Shown: positions 31,814 to 42,615, counted from the stretch's first letter. The stretch is DNA of 64,000 bases from Enterobacter sp. EA-1 (GCA_002886105.1 CP025776.1:3658001-3722000); one strand, 5' to 3'. Program-made: numbers and translations. The notes: generated from the sequence alone by a model not told the origin.

Positions 31814-33467
31814 TCATCCTTTAAAAGTGACAGCCACGCGCCAGTTAACGCTGATGTGGTCCGGTCCGAGCCAGTCGGGATAGTGCAGCGGCGTGCCGGC
31901 AGAAAGCTGGCTGGCGAACCAGCGCCCGGCGCTGCCGAGGCCCGCCGACGCCCCCCACACGGTGCCGCTGGCATAGCGGTCGAGGCGGTCTTTTCCAGCC
32001 AGCCGCCGTCCAGCGCCACGGTGGCGCTGATTTGCCCCGAGTACCGGCAGGGTGAAGAGGGCGTAATTCAGTTCGTTGCGCCAGTAACCGCCGTTGTCGC
32101 CGGAGATGTACTGCTCCTTAAAACCGCGCACCGAACTTTCGCCACCGAGCGTCAGGCGCTCGCTGCCGTAGAGCCGGTCCGGCGACCACTGCCCGTACAG
32201 GCTGGTCAGCCACAGCAGGTCGCGGGTGACCGGGCGCTGGAAACTGGCGCTCAGGCTCCATTTGCGAAACTGCGCGCGGCACATCGCCGGTTTTGTCTTC
32301 GTCTGTTTCGGCGTTGAACCACGGCGTGCCGTGGCTGTAGGCCGGGTTAAAGGTCGCCACCCCGCCGAGGATTTTTCTGCGTGTGGCTGACGCCCAGCTG
32401 CAGGCTGGAGAGGTTGCGGGTGCTGCTGGTCAGCGGCGCGTCGTTCAGCCAGTTGCGCGATGAGCGCTGCGTGATACCGGCACTGAGCGCGGTTTTGATG
32501 TCGCCGTTGCGGAACACCACGCGGGAAAGGTTCAGTCGGTGGGTCTTCGTGTCACCGGTGGAAATCCACGGGTAGCCCATATTGATGAGGGTGGTGCGGT
32601 AGTTCGTGCGTAGCTGTAATCCAGCAGGCTGTAGCCCCGAGGGGACGCTGACCCCGGTCTGGAAACTCTGCGCGTCATAGCCGGTGGCGAAATCACTGCT
32701 GCGCCCGCCGCTGACAAACCATTTATCCGCCACGCCCAGCAGGTTATTTCCGCCAAGCGAGCCGTTTAACTGATTTTCACCGGTGCTTTTCTGCCCGCTG
32801 TTATCCAGCGAGACGCTGGCGCTTAACGGAAATTCCGGCGTGGCGGTTAAATTGACACCGGAATAACCGGGTTCGCTGTCCGGCACTATTTCAATCTGCA
32901 CGGGATTACTGCGCAGGCGGTTAATCTGCTCCATGCCCTGCTCAATATCGCGCAGGTTAAGGACTTTTCCTTCCAGCCCCGGGAAAACCATCTTCAGCAT
33001 ACGCGGGGAGTCGCCGTCGAGGCGGATATAACGTAATTTCCCCTCCAGCACCACGATGCGTAATTCCCCTGCGATAAATCCTGCTCCGTGAGAAAGGCCC
33101 GGCTGGTAATATAGCCCCGGCTGATATACCAGTCAGAAATGGCGGCGGTGAGTTCCGTTATTTTCGCCATATTCAGGCAGCGGTTCTGCCGGGGGGCAGT
33201 CAGTTTCTGCTGCGCCTTTGCGCTGATAAGGGTGACGCCGGAAAGGGTGATGGTGTGAATGGCAGGGGCCGCCGGGCTGAGAGGCAGGCACGCTCTGGCC
33301 TGCGCGCGGCAGCGGGTGCTGCGTTCCAGTTCGTCACGCTGTTGCTGATTCTGCAGCAGCAACTGCTCCTGCTGCTGACGCACAGCGTCACGATCGGCCG
33401 GAGATAAAGGCGCGGCCGTCGCCGCAAATAATAAAAATAAGACCAGATAACGCACGCGACCATCCAT
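31814..33467 (-). CDS. cdiB: CdiB/ShlB-type two-partner-secretion outer-membrane transporter
   Basis: This beta-barrel exporter of about 550 residues secretes the large effector encoded 4 bp downstream. It has an N-terminal signal peptide ([14 protein letters not shown]), a Q-rich helix ([20 protein letters not shown]), two POTRA domains ([34 protein letters not shown]) and a 16-strand barrel. The L6 loop motif VRGF occurs in [20 protein letters not shown]. The C-terminus is [14 protein letters not shown] 33467 is chosen because the signal sequence starts there; GTG 33485 is an in-frame alternative. Indels near 33060, 32620, 32375, 32280 and 32035 break it. At 32035 the observed CTCGGG should be CTGGG ([13 protein letters not shown]). 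Confidence 0.88.
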
Positions 33468-33485
33468 GAGGAAAAAACGTCCCAC

Positions 33486-33620
33486 CCAAATAATTTAGGT
33501 TAAGTTCAAGTTAATAATAATTTTTTTGATTATATTCCTATGGGACAAATGCAAAGGCAATATGTGAAAAGTGCTTTCTCATTATCCATCGATAATTTAA
33601 CTTTAGGAGAGGATATATCC
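33486..33620. promoter_or_regulatory. AT-rich divergent promoter region of the CDI operon
   Basis: An AT-rich stretch (TTAATAATAATTTTTTTGATTATATT around 33512-33537) lies upstream of the transporter gene on the minus strand and upstream of a tiny plus-strand frame. It should contain the CDI promoter. I see no clear repressor palindrome. Confidence 0.45.
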
Positions 33621-33665
33621 ATGGACATTACTCTCAGTATTTACCCTTATCGCACCCAACGTTAA
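33621..33665 (+). CDS. possible 14-residue peptide with strong ribosome-binding site
   Basis: ATG 33621 encodes MDITLSIYPYRTQR and stops at TAA 33663-33665. It is preceded at ideal distance by TAGGAGAGGATA, one of the best Shine-Dalgarno sequences in the window, and followed 15 bp later by a 17-bp perfect hairpin. I do not recognise the peptide. It could be a leader peptide, a small membrane-free protein, or chance. Confidence 0.4.
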   Translation: MDITLSIYPYRTQR

Positions 33666-33680
33666 CAATAAATGAATATT

Positions 33681-33722
33681 AAAGGAGTGAAATAATACTT
33701 GGTGATATTATTTCACTCCTTT
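33681..33722. terminator. 17-bp perfect AT-rich hairpin
   Basis: AAAGGAGTGAAATAATA and TATTATTTCACTCCTTT flank an 8-base loop (CTTGGTGA). This is the longest perfect stem in the region and sits between the 14-residue frame (+) and the tetR gene (-), so it probably terminates transcription from either side. Confidence 0.7.
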
Positions 33723-33785
33723 GTCTTATTACCCGAGAATCGTGCGCAGGCATTCGCTTAGAAAGCCAAGACAATATTCAGGCCA

Positions 33786-34369
33786 TTATGCAGGCCAGAG
33801 CGCCATGGCCATTCTGGCGACGCCGAGCAGCGTTTCGCAGCTTGCCCCATCCCGCGCCTGAATCGACATTCCCTGCTGGATGCTGACGTATAACCGCGTC
33901 AGCGCGTCGATATCCGTCGAAGCCGGTAAATCGCCCTGCTCCTGCGCCTGCGTTAATCGCGCTTTGAGCAGTTCCACGCCGCCGTTGCGTAACTGTTGTA
34001 CCCGCGCGCCAAGGCGATCGTTGCCTTCGCTGGCGACCGCCGACAGCGTCACCATACACCCGTGCGGCATACCGCTGCGGGTTAACGTCTGCGCCGAACG
34101 CGCCAGCCATTGCGCGACAGCCGTTTTCGGCGACGGTTCGCTGTCCATCCCGCCCCAAATCAGCGGCGCAACCGTCTGTTCGTAGTGCTGCAAAACCTCA
34201 TCATAGAGATCCTCTTTGCTGCCGAACGCCGCATACAGGCTCGGGGATTTAATGCCCATCGCCCGAGATCGTTCATCGACGTGGCGGTGTACCCCTTCTG
34301 CCAGAAGAGTTTCATCGCTTTATCCAGCGCATCGGTACGGTCAAATTCCCGTGGTCTTCCCCGGCTCAC
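33786..34369 (-). CDS. TetR-family transcriptional repressor
   Basis: This is a regulator of about 194 residues. The N-terminal helix-turn-helix reads RGRPREFDRTDALDKAMKLF, WQKGYTATSMNDL and IKSPSLYAAFGSKEDLYDEV; the rest is the helical ligand-binding and dimerisation domain (GCMVTLSAVASEGNDRLGARV). One frame break lies at 34255-34268. It is divergent from an SDR gene, with a 28-bp perfect palindrome between them, the expected layout for a TetR protein that represses the neighbouring enzyme and itself until a ligand binds. Confidence 0.88.
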
Positions 34370-34440
34370 AGTGCCTCCTCACATTTTGTGCTGATCGGTA
34401 TATTAATACTATTGACGGCGAGGTGAAAGCCCGTTTACTT

Positions 34441-34468
34441 TAATTATGTATCAATCGATACATAATTA
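34441..34468. promoter_or_regulatory. TetR-type operator palindrome
   Basis: TAATTATGTATC-aatc-GATACATAATTA is a perfect inverted repeat with 12-bp arms. It lies 9 bp before the SDR start and about 70 bp from the divergent tetR start, so bound repressor would block the SDR promoter and probably tetR as well. Confidence 0.8.
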
Positions 34469-34477
34469 GGAGCGACC

Positions 34478-35220
34478 ATGTCACACTCACTTGCAGGTAA
34501 ACGCGCACTGGTCACGGGCGCCAGTCGTGGTCTGGGTAAAGCCATTGCGCTCACGCTGGCGCAGGCAGGCGCAGATGTTGCCATTACACCGGGAAAAATC
34601 CGCAGACAAAGCCCGTGCTGTTGCCGAATCGATCCGCGCGCTGGGGCGTAACGCCGTGGCGATTCAGGCCGACAGCGGCAACCCACAAGCCGCGCGCCGC
34701 CGTTTCATAGGCGGTAGAAGCGTTAGGCGGACTGGATATTCTGGTCAATAACGCCGGTATTGCACGCGCCGGGCAACTGGAAACGATGTCGCAGGAGGAC
34801 ATCGACGCGCAGATCAACGTCAACATCCGCGGTGTCGTGTATACCACTCAGGCGGCGATCGCGCATTTGCCCCGGGGCGGGCGCATTATCAACATCGGCA
34901 GTTGCCTGTCCGATCGCGTACCGTTCACCGACATCGCCATCTACTCGATGACCAAATCGGCGCTGAACTCGTTAACGCGCGGTCTGGCGCGCGACCTCGG
35001 GCCGCGCGGCATCACCGTCAATATGGTGAAACCCGGCTCAACCGACAGCGATATGAACCCGGCGGATGGCGAAGGCGCTGAAGAACAGCGTCGGTTAACG
35101 GCACTGGGGCATTATGGTGAGGCGCAGGATATCGCCGAAGCCGTGGCTTTCCTTGCCAGCCCGGCGGCAAAACAGATCACCGGTACGGATATTGTGGTGG
35201 ACGGCGGCACAAACGCCTGA
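34478..35220 (+). CDS. SDR-family oxidoreductase (FabG-like)
   Basis: This NAD(P)-dependent short-chain dehydrogenase/reductase has about 246 residues. It shows the cofactor motif [15 protein letters not shown], the structural LVNNAGIA, the active-site Ser in INIGSCL, the catalytic [11 protein letters not shown] (Tyr and Lys) and the C-terminal [13 protein letters not shown]. The start ATG 34478 follows AGGAG. Frame breaks occur near 34590 and 34705. Under control of the TetR-type operator it is probably a detoxifying carbonyl reductase; the substrate is unknown. Confidence 0.88.
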
Positions 35221-35237
35221 GTGACGCGCAAGAGAAA

Positions 35238-35258
35238 AGGCGGCGCAGAGCGCCGCCT
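35238..35258. terminator. hairpin between SDR gene and ybdD
   Basis: AGGCGGCGC-aga-GCGCCGCCT forms a perfect 9-bp stem just after the SDR stop and before the convergent ybdD stop. It is probably a bidirectional terminator. Confidence 0.65.
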
Positions 35259-35275
35259 GATCGAAAACCGGGGGA

Positions 35276-35476
35276 TCAACAGCAGCGCGCGCCGCCTTTT
35301 GCCACCGTAGCGCGCATCCTCGGCGCTCGCGGAAAAACTCCTCGTAGGTCATTGGCGTCTGATCCGGGTGTGTCACGCGCATATGCTCAACGTAGTTGTC
35401 ATAATCCGGAACACCAATCATCATTTTCGCCGCCCCGGCCTAAGTACTTACCGGCTTTAGAGAGCGTGTCGAACAT
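35276..35476 (-). CDS. ybdD: YbdD/YjiX family small protein
   Basis: This 65-residue protein is nearly identical in pattern to E. coli YbdD, which always follows the CstA/BtsT pyruvate-type transporters and is needed with them. It reads [32 protein letters not shown] and EEFFRERQDARYGG, ending in a double Cys. Two errors hide it: CCGGGG at about 35440 for CCAGG, and CCTCGG at 35318-35323 for CCTGG. With both corrected the frame is open. It lies downstream of cstA in the same direction. Confidence 0.88.
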
Positions 35477-35482
35477 GTTATC

Positions 35483-35516
35483 CCTCATCCACCCTCTCCA
35501 CAAGAGAGGGGGAAAC
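35483..35516. repeat. dispersed palindromic element between cstA and ybdD
   Basis: CCCTCATCCACCCTCTCCACAAGAGAGGGGG is a short member of the CCCTCTCC/GGAGAGGG family, placed between cstA and ybdD. Confidence 0.55.
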
Positions 35517-35520
35517 ATGA

Positions 35521-37619
35521 TTAATGAACGCCTTTCGCGTGACCCACAATCTGACCAACATCTTCCGGCATCGCCTCATACGGCGTCTCTTTCGCCGTCG
35601 GGTGATCCACTTTCAGCGCCGCCAGCGCGGTTTTCAGCGAGTAGAACGCCAGCACCACCACCACGACCATAAAGAAGATGGTCAGACCGGCATCGAGACG
35701 GTTATTAAACACCAGTTGCGCCAGTTGTGACTGGGTATACTGCGCCGGGATCGTCCCGCTGTCGATCATCGCCCCGGAACTTATTGGCAATGGCGAGGAA
35801 GCCAACTTTATTGTCCGGGCTGAAGGCTTTTGCCAGCCAGCAGTGAGCGTACAGACCAGCAGCCGCGGTCGGCAGCAGTGCAACCCACGCATAACGCTGG
35901 CGTTTCATCTTAAACAGCACCACGGCGCACAGCATCAGCGCCATACCGGCCAGCATCTGGTTGGCAATGCCGAACAGCGGCCACAACGTGTTAATGCCGC
36001 CAAGGGGATCCACCACGCCCTGATGCAGGAAGTAACCCCACGCCAGCACGCACAACCCTGTCGCCAGCAGGTTAGCGGGCAGCGACTCGGTGCGTTTCAG
36101 GTTCGGGGGAAATCACCCCCAACAGATCCTGCAACATAAAGCGCGCCGCGTCCCGGCATCCACCGCCGTCAGGATAAACAGCGCCTCAAACAGAATCGCG
36201 AAGTGATACCAGAACGAGACGCCCATTAAACCGCCAAGCGCACCGTGCAGAATATAGGCCATGCCGACCGCCAGCGTAGGCGCGCCGCCTGCGCGGGAGA
36301 TAATCGACTGTTCGCCCACTTCTTCTGCGATCTGCCGCAGAGTATCCGGCGTGATGCTAAAGCCCCAGCCGCTCACCACCTGCGCGGCAGACGCCACCAC
36401 ATCGGTGGTTCCTGCCGGTGCCAGCACGGCCATGGGGCTGTTCATCGCGAAGTAAACGCCCGGATCGATAATACAGGCTGAAACCAGCGCCATGATCGCC
36501 ACGAACGACTCCATCAGCATACCGCCGTAGCCGATAAAGCACGCCTGCCCTTCGCTGGCGAGCATTTTCGGTGTGGTGCCGGAGGAGATCAACGCATGGA
36601 AGCCAGACACCGCGCCACAGGCAATGGTGATAAACAGGAACGGGAACAGGCTCCCGCTCCACACCGGACCGGTGCCATCCACAAACTTCGTCAGCGCAGG
36701 CATGGTCAGCGTCGGGCGCATAATCAGAATGCCGATCGCCAGCCCGATAATGGTGCCGATTTTCAGGAAGGTAGAGAGATAGTCGCGCGGTGCGAGCAGC
36801 AGCCAGACCGGCAGTACGGAGGCCACAAAACCGTAACCCACCAGCATCCACGTTAACTGTACGCCGGTAAAATCAAAATAGGGTGCCAGCGCCGGGTTTG
36901 CCGCCACCCAACCGCCGGAAATAATGGCGAACACCAGCAGCACCAGACCAATCACCGACACCTCGCCAATGCGTCCCGGACGCAGATAGCGAATATAGAT
37001 GCCCATAAAAATTGCCAGCGGGATGGTAAAGGCCACGGTGTAGGTTCCCCACGGGCTGTGGGTCAGCGCTTTCACCACAATCATCGCCAGCACCGCAAGG
37101 ATGATCACCATGATCATAAAGGTCGCCACCAGCGCAATCACCCCAACGGTCGCGCCCATCTCCGCTTTCACCAGTTCGCCAAGCGAACGTCCGTCGCGGC
37201 GGGTGGAGACAAACAGCACCATAAAGTCCTGCACTGCACCGGCCAGCACCACGCCTGCCGGATCCAGATCATCCCGGCAGATAGCCCATTTGCGCCGCCA
37301 GCACCGGCCCCACCAACGGGCCTGCCCCGGCAATCGCCGCAAAGTGGTGACCAAACAGCACTTTTTTGTCTGTCGGCACATAGTCGAGACCATCATTGTG
37401 CCGCACCGCCGGTGTCATGCGCGTCGGATCAACCTGCAGCACATTTTTGGCGATATAAAGACCATAAAAACGGTAAGCGATAAGGTAGATACAGACCGCA
37501 GCCACCACAATCCACAGTGCATTGATCTGTTCGCCGCGATTCAGTGCGATATAACCAAGAGCAAACGCTCCAACAAGGGAGAGCACGCCCCAAATAAGGT
37601 ATTTCCCTGAGTTGTTCAT
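35521..37619 (-). CDS. cstA: carbon starvation protein CstA (pyruvate/peptide transporter)
   Basis: This inner-membrane transporter of about 700 residues is induced by carbon starvation and is implicated in pyruvate or peptide uptake. It matches E. coli CstA from MNNSGKYLIWGVLSLVGAFA through FGHHFAAIAGAGPLVGPVLA, VPVWLLLAPRDYLSTFLKIG, GFHALISSGTTPKML and the C-terminal ALAALKVDHPTAKETPYEAM. Indels lie near 37275, 36150, 36105 and 35775; at 35775 CCGGGG stands for CCAGG and the corrected frame gives ANKFQAMIDSG. It is transcribed away from entH; the 180-bp gap holds another palindromic repeat. Confidence 0.92.
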
Positions 37620-37756
37620 AGTGGTTATCCGTTGAGAGATAAAGAGATGTTACATTTTGTTTCTATATCAACTCGCAGGTTTTAACAACTTTGAAACAAG
37701 GAAAATTCGTCCTGACAGCAGGCATTTACCTCATTGTGTTACCGAGGATCACTTAT

Positions 37757-37797
37757 GGGGGAGAAGATCCCTCTCCGGACGCAGAGAGGGGGAAAAC
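37757..37797. repeat. dispersed palindromic element between cstA and entH
   Basis: GGGGGAGAAGATCCCTCTCCGGACGCAGAGAGGGGG contains the CCCTCTCC and GAGAGGG arms of the dispersed family. It lies 3' of entH and 5' of cstA and probably ends the ent transcript. Confidence 0.55.
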
Positions 37798-37798
37798 G

Positions 37799-38212
37799 TT
37801 AACCGAGGACGGCCGTACTCAGCCGACAGGTACAGCAGCGACGTCCCTGCTCATCAAACACCACAATCTCCCAGCTTTGACACTGACGGCCAAGGTGCAG
37901 AGGCTGGCAAACGCCGCGCACTTTGCCTTGCGAGACCGGGCGATGATGCGATGCGTTTAACTCCGTGCCCACCACGCACTGACCGTCACGGGTCATCAGA
38001 TAACCGGCCATCGACCCCAGCGTTTCCGCTAGCGCTGCCGACGCGCCGCCATGCAGTAAACCAAACGGCTGATGCGTGCGGGTATCCACCGGCATTTCCG
38101 CTTCCAGCAGATCATCGCCAAGGCGGGTGTAGACAATGCCGAGGTGCGCCACCAGCGTGTTATCACTGGTGCCGTTCAGCTCCTCAAGCGTTAAATGGCG
38201 TTTCCAGATCAT
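37799..38212 (-). CDS. entH: enterobactin proofreading thioesterase EntH
   Basis: This intact 137-residue hotdog-fold thioesterase (YbdB) removes wrongly charged acyl groups from the EntB aryl carrier protein. The hotdog active-site segment is [21 protein letters not shown]. It starts [15 protein letters not shown] and ends RLSTAVLG. The start is immediately after the entA stop, so it is the last gene of the entCEBAH operon. Confidence 0.95.
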   Translation of the reverse strand: MIWKRHLTLEELNGTSDNTLVAHLGIVYTRLGDDLLEAEMPVDTRTHQPFGLLHGGASAALAETLGSMAGYLMTRDGQCVVGTELNASHHRPVSQGKVRGVCQPLHLGRQCQSWEIVVFDEQGRRCCTCRLSTAVLG

Positions 38213-38971
38213 TTACGCCCCCAGCGTTGAACCGCCATCCACCACAATATCCTGCAGGGTGATATGGCTGGCCAGATCGGAAGCAAGGAACAGGATGGTG
38301 TTCGCCACTTCCTGTGGACGGGCAATTTTGCCCAGCGGAATGCCCAGTTTGAACTGCTCGCCAAAGCCGCGAATGCGCTGCTGTTCAGCGTCATCACTGA
38401 CCCACAGCGTGCGTTGCATGTCCGTGTCCGTCGAGCCCGGCGAGACAACGTTGCAGCGCACATGGCTTGCCGCCAGTTCCAGCCCGACGCTCAGCGCCGG
38501 GCTTTTCAGCGCGGAAGCTTTCGACGCGCCATAGGCGCTCATGCCGATGCGCGGTGTATGCGCCGCATCGGAAGCGACAGTGACAATGGCCCCGCCCTGC
38601 TGACGGCGGAACTGCGCCATCGTCTGGCGAAACAGATTGAACGCGCCGCCAACGTTAACGGCGAAAGTCTGCTGCCGGGCGTCGCTGGAGAGTTCATCCG
38701 TCGCCCCCATGTGCAAAAATCCCGGCGGCATTGACCAGCACATCCAAGCGTTCACGTTGCGCCAGCAGACGTTGACAGACGGCGTCCACCTGTTGCGCAT
38801 TGGCGATATCCACCACCTCGCAGGAGAAAGGATAGTCGCGACCGGCAAACGCCAGATCAAAGCCGGTCACCTGCGCGCCAGCCTCCACAAACGCCAGCGC
38901 AGTAGCGTAACCAATCCCCTTCCCGGCGCCGGTCACCCACACGGTTTTACCGGTAAAATCCAGTGGGCCAT
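38213..38971 (-). CDS. entA: 2,3-dihydro-2,3-dihydroxybenzoate dehydrogenase EntA
   Basis: This NAD-dependent SDR oxidises 2,3-dihydro-DHB to 2,3-dihydroxybenzoate, the catechol of enterobactin. Motifs are VWVTGAGKGIGYATAL, LVNAAGI, SDAAHTPRIG, catalytic YGASKA and C-terminal ITLQDIVVDGGSTLGA. The ATG overlaps the entB stop (TAATG). Two bases too many near 38962 (CCCACTGG where CCCTGG is expected) and indels at 38718 and 38505 break the frame. About 250 residues after correction. Confidence 0.93.
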
Positions 38972-39823
38972 TATTTCACCTCGCGGGAGAGCAACGTCCA
39001 CCGTGCATCAATCGTCGGGTTCTTCGCCAGCATCACAAAGTCGATATCGCCGTGCACTTTGCGCCAGCGGGCCGCCAGCGCCATCATGCGTACGGAATCA
39101 AGACCGTAGTCGATGAGGTTTTCATCATCCAGCGGCTCGTCGGACTCATCCAGCAGCGGCAGGATCAGCGCCCGCAGTGCGGCTTTGCTTCCCGGAACGG
39201 GTAACAGATCCCTGGTCATCACTACGCGCCCGGAACGCCCGGCCACATACTTGAGCGACATCAGGTGATCCTCGCGGCTGAAGTCCGCCAGCGCATCGGC
39301 AACCATAAACGGTTTGATATCACGCATAAACGCATCGGTGGCGGTGGTCATACAGCCAATGTGCGAATAGACGCCGGTGATGAGCAACTGGTTGCGGCCG
39401 GTCTCTTTCAGCGCCTGCTCCAGCGGCGAGCGGTGAAACGCGCTGTAGCGCCATTTGACCAGTACGGTATCAGCATCATCGGGCGTCAGTTCCGCCACGA
39501 TTCGCTGTTGCTCCGGCGAGCGGGTCAGTCCCGGCCCCCACATGTCATTCAGCAGCGCGCGATCTTCATCACTCTGCTCTTTCGGCTGCGCTGTGTAATA
39601 GACCGGAATATGGTGCTGTTTGCAGTAGCGACGCAGGGCGGCGATGTTCGCCACCACTTGCTGCATCATCGGGCAGTTATCGCCCCAGAAGTTAACAAAA
39701 TACTCCTGCATATCGTGGATCAGCAGCGCGGCGCGTTCAGGTTCAAACGCCCAGCTGACTTTTGTTTTCCGGGATATCGGTTGTCGCTGGCAGTGCGTAG
39801 CCCTGTAATTTTGGAATCGCCAT
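38971..39823 (-). CDS. entB: isochorismatase / aryl carrier protein EntB
   Basis: This bifunctional protein has about 283 residues. The N-terminal isochorismatase hydrolyses isochorismate (LLIHDMQEYFVNFW with the catalytic Asp, VKWRYSAFHRSPLEQAL with Lys, TGVYSHIGCM). The C-terminal aryl carrier domain carries the phosphopantetheine Ser in YGLDSVRMMALAARW, modified by EntD and loaded by EntE. One extra A near 39768 shifts the frame after residue 20. It starts MAIPKLQGYALP at 39823, downstream of entE. Confidence 0.95.
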
Positions 39824-39831
39824 CTTCTCTC

Positions 39832-41437
39832 CTTTACGCCGGTGTACGCTGTGCTAACCACTGGCGTAATTGTTTTTATCCACCTTACCGACTGGCGTCA
39901 GCGGCAGCGCCTCAAGGCACTCCACGCGATCCGGCAGTTTGAATTCCGCTACCCCTTGCTCACGCAGGAACCGACGAACCGCCACCGCGCGCAACGGCGT
40001 TTTCGTCACCAGCCGTGCACAGCTCTTTTCGCCGAGCAGGTTGTCTTCCATGCTGACCAGTGCCGCGTGGATCACGGCCTCATGGCGCAGCAACAGGTTT
40101 TCGATCTCCTCGGCAGCAATCTTCTCGCCGCCGCGGTTGATCTGATCTTTTCACGCCCCTGCACGGTGATATAGCCCTGCTCATCAATGGCAATCAGATC
40201 GCCGGAGCTGTAAAAGCCATTTTCATCAAAGGCGCTGGCATTGTGTTCCGGGCTGTTAAAGTAGCCGCGGAAGGTGTACGGCCCGCGCGTCATCAGGCCG
40301 TTCTACCTGCCCTGCGGGCAGCGGGTTACTGTTTTCATCCGCCACCCAGACTTCGTCGTCCGGGCACATCGGGCGGCCCCTGGTGTGGGTAATACGCTCC
40401 AGCGGATCGTCCAGCCGGGTGTAGTTCACCAGCCCTTCCGCCATACCGAACACTTGCTGCAACTGGCAGCCAATCTCCGCCGGGGATCCGCGCAGCCAGC
40501 GTGGTCGACAGCCGTGCGCCGCCCACCTGCAACAGTTGTAACGACGCCAGTTGGGCATTGCTGCCCCACTCCTGAATCGCCTGTAGCCACAGGCTGACCG
40601 CGGGCGGCACCAGCGCAGTCACGTTAATGCGGTGTTTTTCAATCAGCGGGAAGCACAGCGTCGCGCTCGGATCGGCGGCCAGCACCACGCAGCCGTGCGC
40701 CGTGAACACACCCAGCGCGCCGTGCGAGCTCATCGGGTAGTTATGCGCCGCAGGCAATGCGCACAAATAGCGGGTGTCAGCGGTAAACCCGCACACCTCG
40801 TTGCTGCGCACAATGCTGTAATCGTTATGTGTACGGGGGATCAGCTTCGGCGTGCCGGTGCTACCGCCAGAAAGCTGGAAGAATGCCACTTCATCGGCGG
40901 GCGTCGGCGTGGTAATAAAGTTCTCCGCCGGGCGGGCAATCGCCGCGTCCAGCGCGTGTTCCCCTTATCGCCGCGCAGCAACACGGCGCGCAGCGTGTCG
41001 TGTTCTGCCACAAAGGTGGTGACAAAGCCATCACTGGCAAACAGCGTATGGTCACGATCGGCAATCAGTAATACCGGCTTAAGCTGTGTGGCGTAAGCGT
41101 TCAGTTCGTTGCGCTGGTGGCTGAACAGGGCATTCACCGGCGCGACGCCGATTTTCAGCAACGCAAAAAGGTGATGTAAAACTCCGCCACATTACCCAGT
41201 TGCACCAGCGCAGTTTCCCCCGCGTTTGATGCCCAGCGTCTGCAGCGAGCAGGCCAAAGTTATCCGAGAGCTGATTCACCCGGCGGTAGCTGTACGTACG
41301 GTCGCCGTCGATCACCGCCGTGGTATCACTGTGCGCGTGACGGGTGAGAATGTCGGTCAACGGCAAGTCCTGCCAGTAACCTTTTCGCGGTAACGGCGGG
41401 CAAACTCATCCGGCCAACGGTTAAAAGGAAGGGTCAT
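39832..41437 (-). CDS. entE: 2,3-dihydroxybenzoate-AMP ligase EntE
   Basis: This adenylating enzyme of about 535 residues activates 2,3-dihydroxybenzoate with ATP and transfers it to EntB. It starts [21 protein letters not shown]. Motifs: the AMP-binding loop [55 protein letters not shown] and the catalytic Lys region ending [14 protein letters not shown]. Indels near 41382, 41225, 41170, 40960, 40480, 40305, 40145 and 39877 break it into pieces that join without gaps. Second gene of the operon after entC. Confidence 0.94.
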
Positions 41438-41446
41438 CTCAGCTCC

Positions 41447-42615
41447 TCAATGCAAACCAAAAGCATTCAGCATGGTGGTCAGTTTCACGCCGGTTTCACG
41501 CCACTCCGACAGCGGAGAAGAGGCGGGAACAATCCCGCGCCGGCAAACAGCCGAACGGTGTTACGGTGAATACGGGCGCAACGGATAGTCACCACCCACT
41601 CGCCGTTTCCTTCGGCGTCGCACCAGCCGACAATGCCGCCAAACAGTTCGCGGTTGAACGGTTCCAGTTCGGCGATCAGTTTCTTCGCCACCGGTGCGGG
41701 AAACCGCTCAGCGCGGGCGTCGGGTGCAATAAACAAGCGAGGCTTAAGGCGTTTTCATCGTCGTGTGCAACACCGTCAATCGGCGTTGCCGGTGCCATAA
41801 CGTTGGCGTGGTCACCAGTTGCGGGGGAGTCGGGCAGCGTCAGCGAACGACTGCGCGGTTTGAGCACCGCTTTCATCGCCTGAGTCACCAGTTCATGTTC
41901 GTGGCGATCTTTTCCGAGGCCAGCAGCTTATTGCCCCGCTTCGCGATCGAGCATGTCGTCTGGCTGGCGGCGTGCAGAGCCTGCCAGCGGCAGTGAACTG
42001 AAGCGGTTTTCCTCTTTGCGCAGCAGCAGTTCCGGGCTGGCGCCCAGCAACGCGCCGCCATCCGGCAACGGGACATGGAAATTGAAGCTGGCCGGGTTCT
42101 GGGCAATCAGACGCTCCAGCAGCACGCCGCTGTCGATGTTGTTGTCCGTCGCAATATCAATCAAACGGGAGAGCACCACTTTATCCACTTCCGGCGTGGC
42201 AGTTTTTCGCTGCACCGCGCTCAACCATCTGCATAAAGTGGTCTTGCTCCGGGATAAATGTCTGCGTTTTCACGTTCGGCATTTCGCCGGCGTTGAAATA
42301 GCGGGCCGATCGCTGTTTCGCCGGGCGGGAGAAGGTCTGCCGGGGATTGCGGAATAAACAATGCGGAAGGCTGCGTGGTATCAAAGGGGATTGCACCGAC
42401 CATCACCGGTCTGGCGATACCCTTCGCTTTCGCACTGGCAAAAGCCTGCGCCAGTTTTGCTGGAAAGCGCCCTCCCGATCGCCTGCGGCGGCTCAGAGAA
42501 ACGGGCAAAGCAGCCGGACGTGGTAAAACTGCGGTACGGCGACATAAAGAAAAACTGATCCGCGGCCAGCGTCTGCACAGACTGCTGGATTTCCTCAGCC
42601 GAGGGACGTATCCAT
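41447..42615 (-). CDS. entC: isochorismate synthase EntC
   Basis: This enzyme converts chorismate to isochorismate, the entry step of 2,3-dihydroxybenzoate synthesis. About 390 residues with the chorismate-binding fold, e.g. FNFHVPLPDGGALLGASPEL, GDHANV-type loop region near 41810, and the C-terminal FNRELFGGIVGWCDAEGNGE. The start MDTSLAEEIQQSVQTLA at 42615 is restored by changing CCGAGG to CCAGG at 42599-42604. More breaks lie at 42480, 42330, 42215, 41935, 41820, 41735 and 41520. First gene of the iron-regulated ent operon, divergent from fepB. Confidence 0.93.

Noticed and set aside
33486-35260. Integrase, transposase or tRNA attachment site at the CDI block border
   Set aside because: I looked at both borders and saw no tRNA-like fold, no recombinase fragment and no convincing direct repeats.
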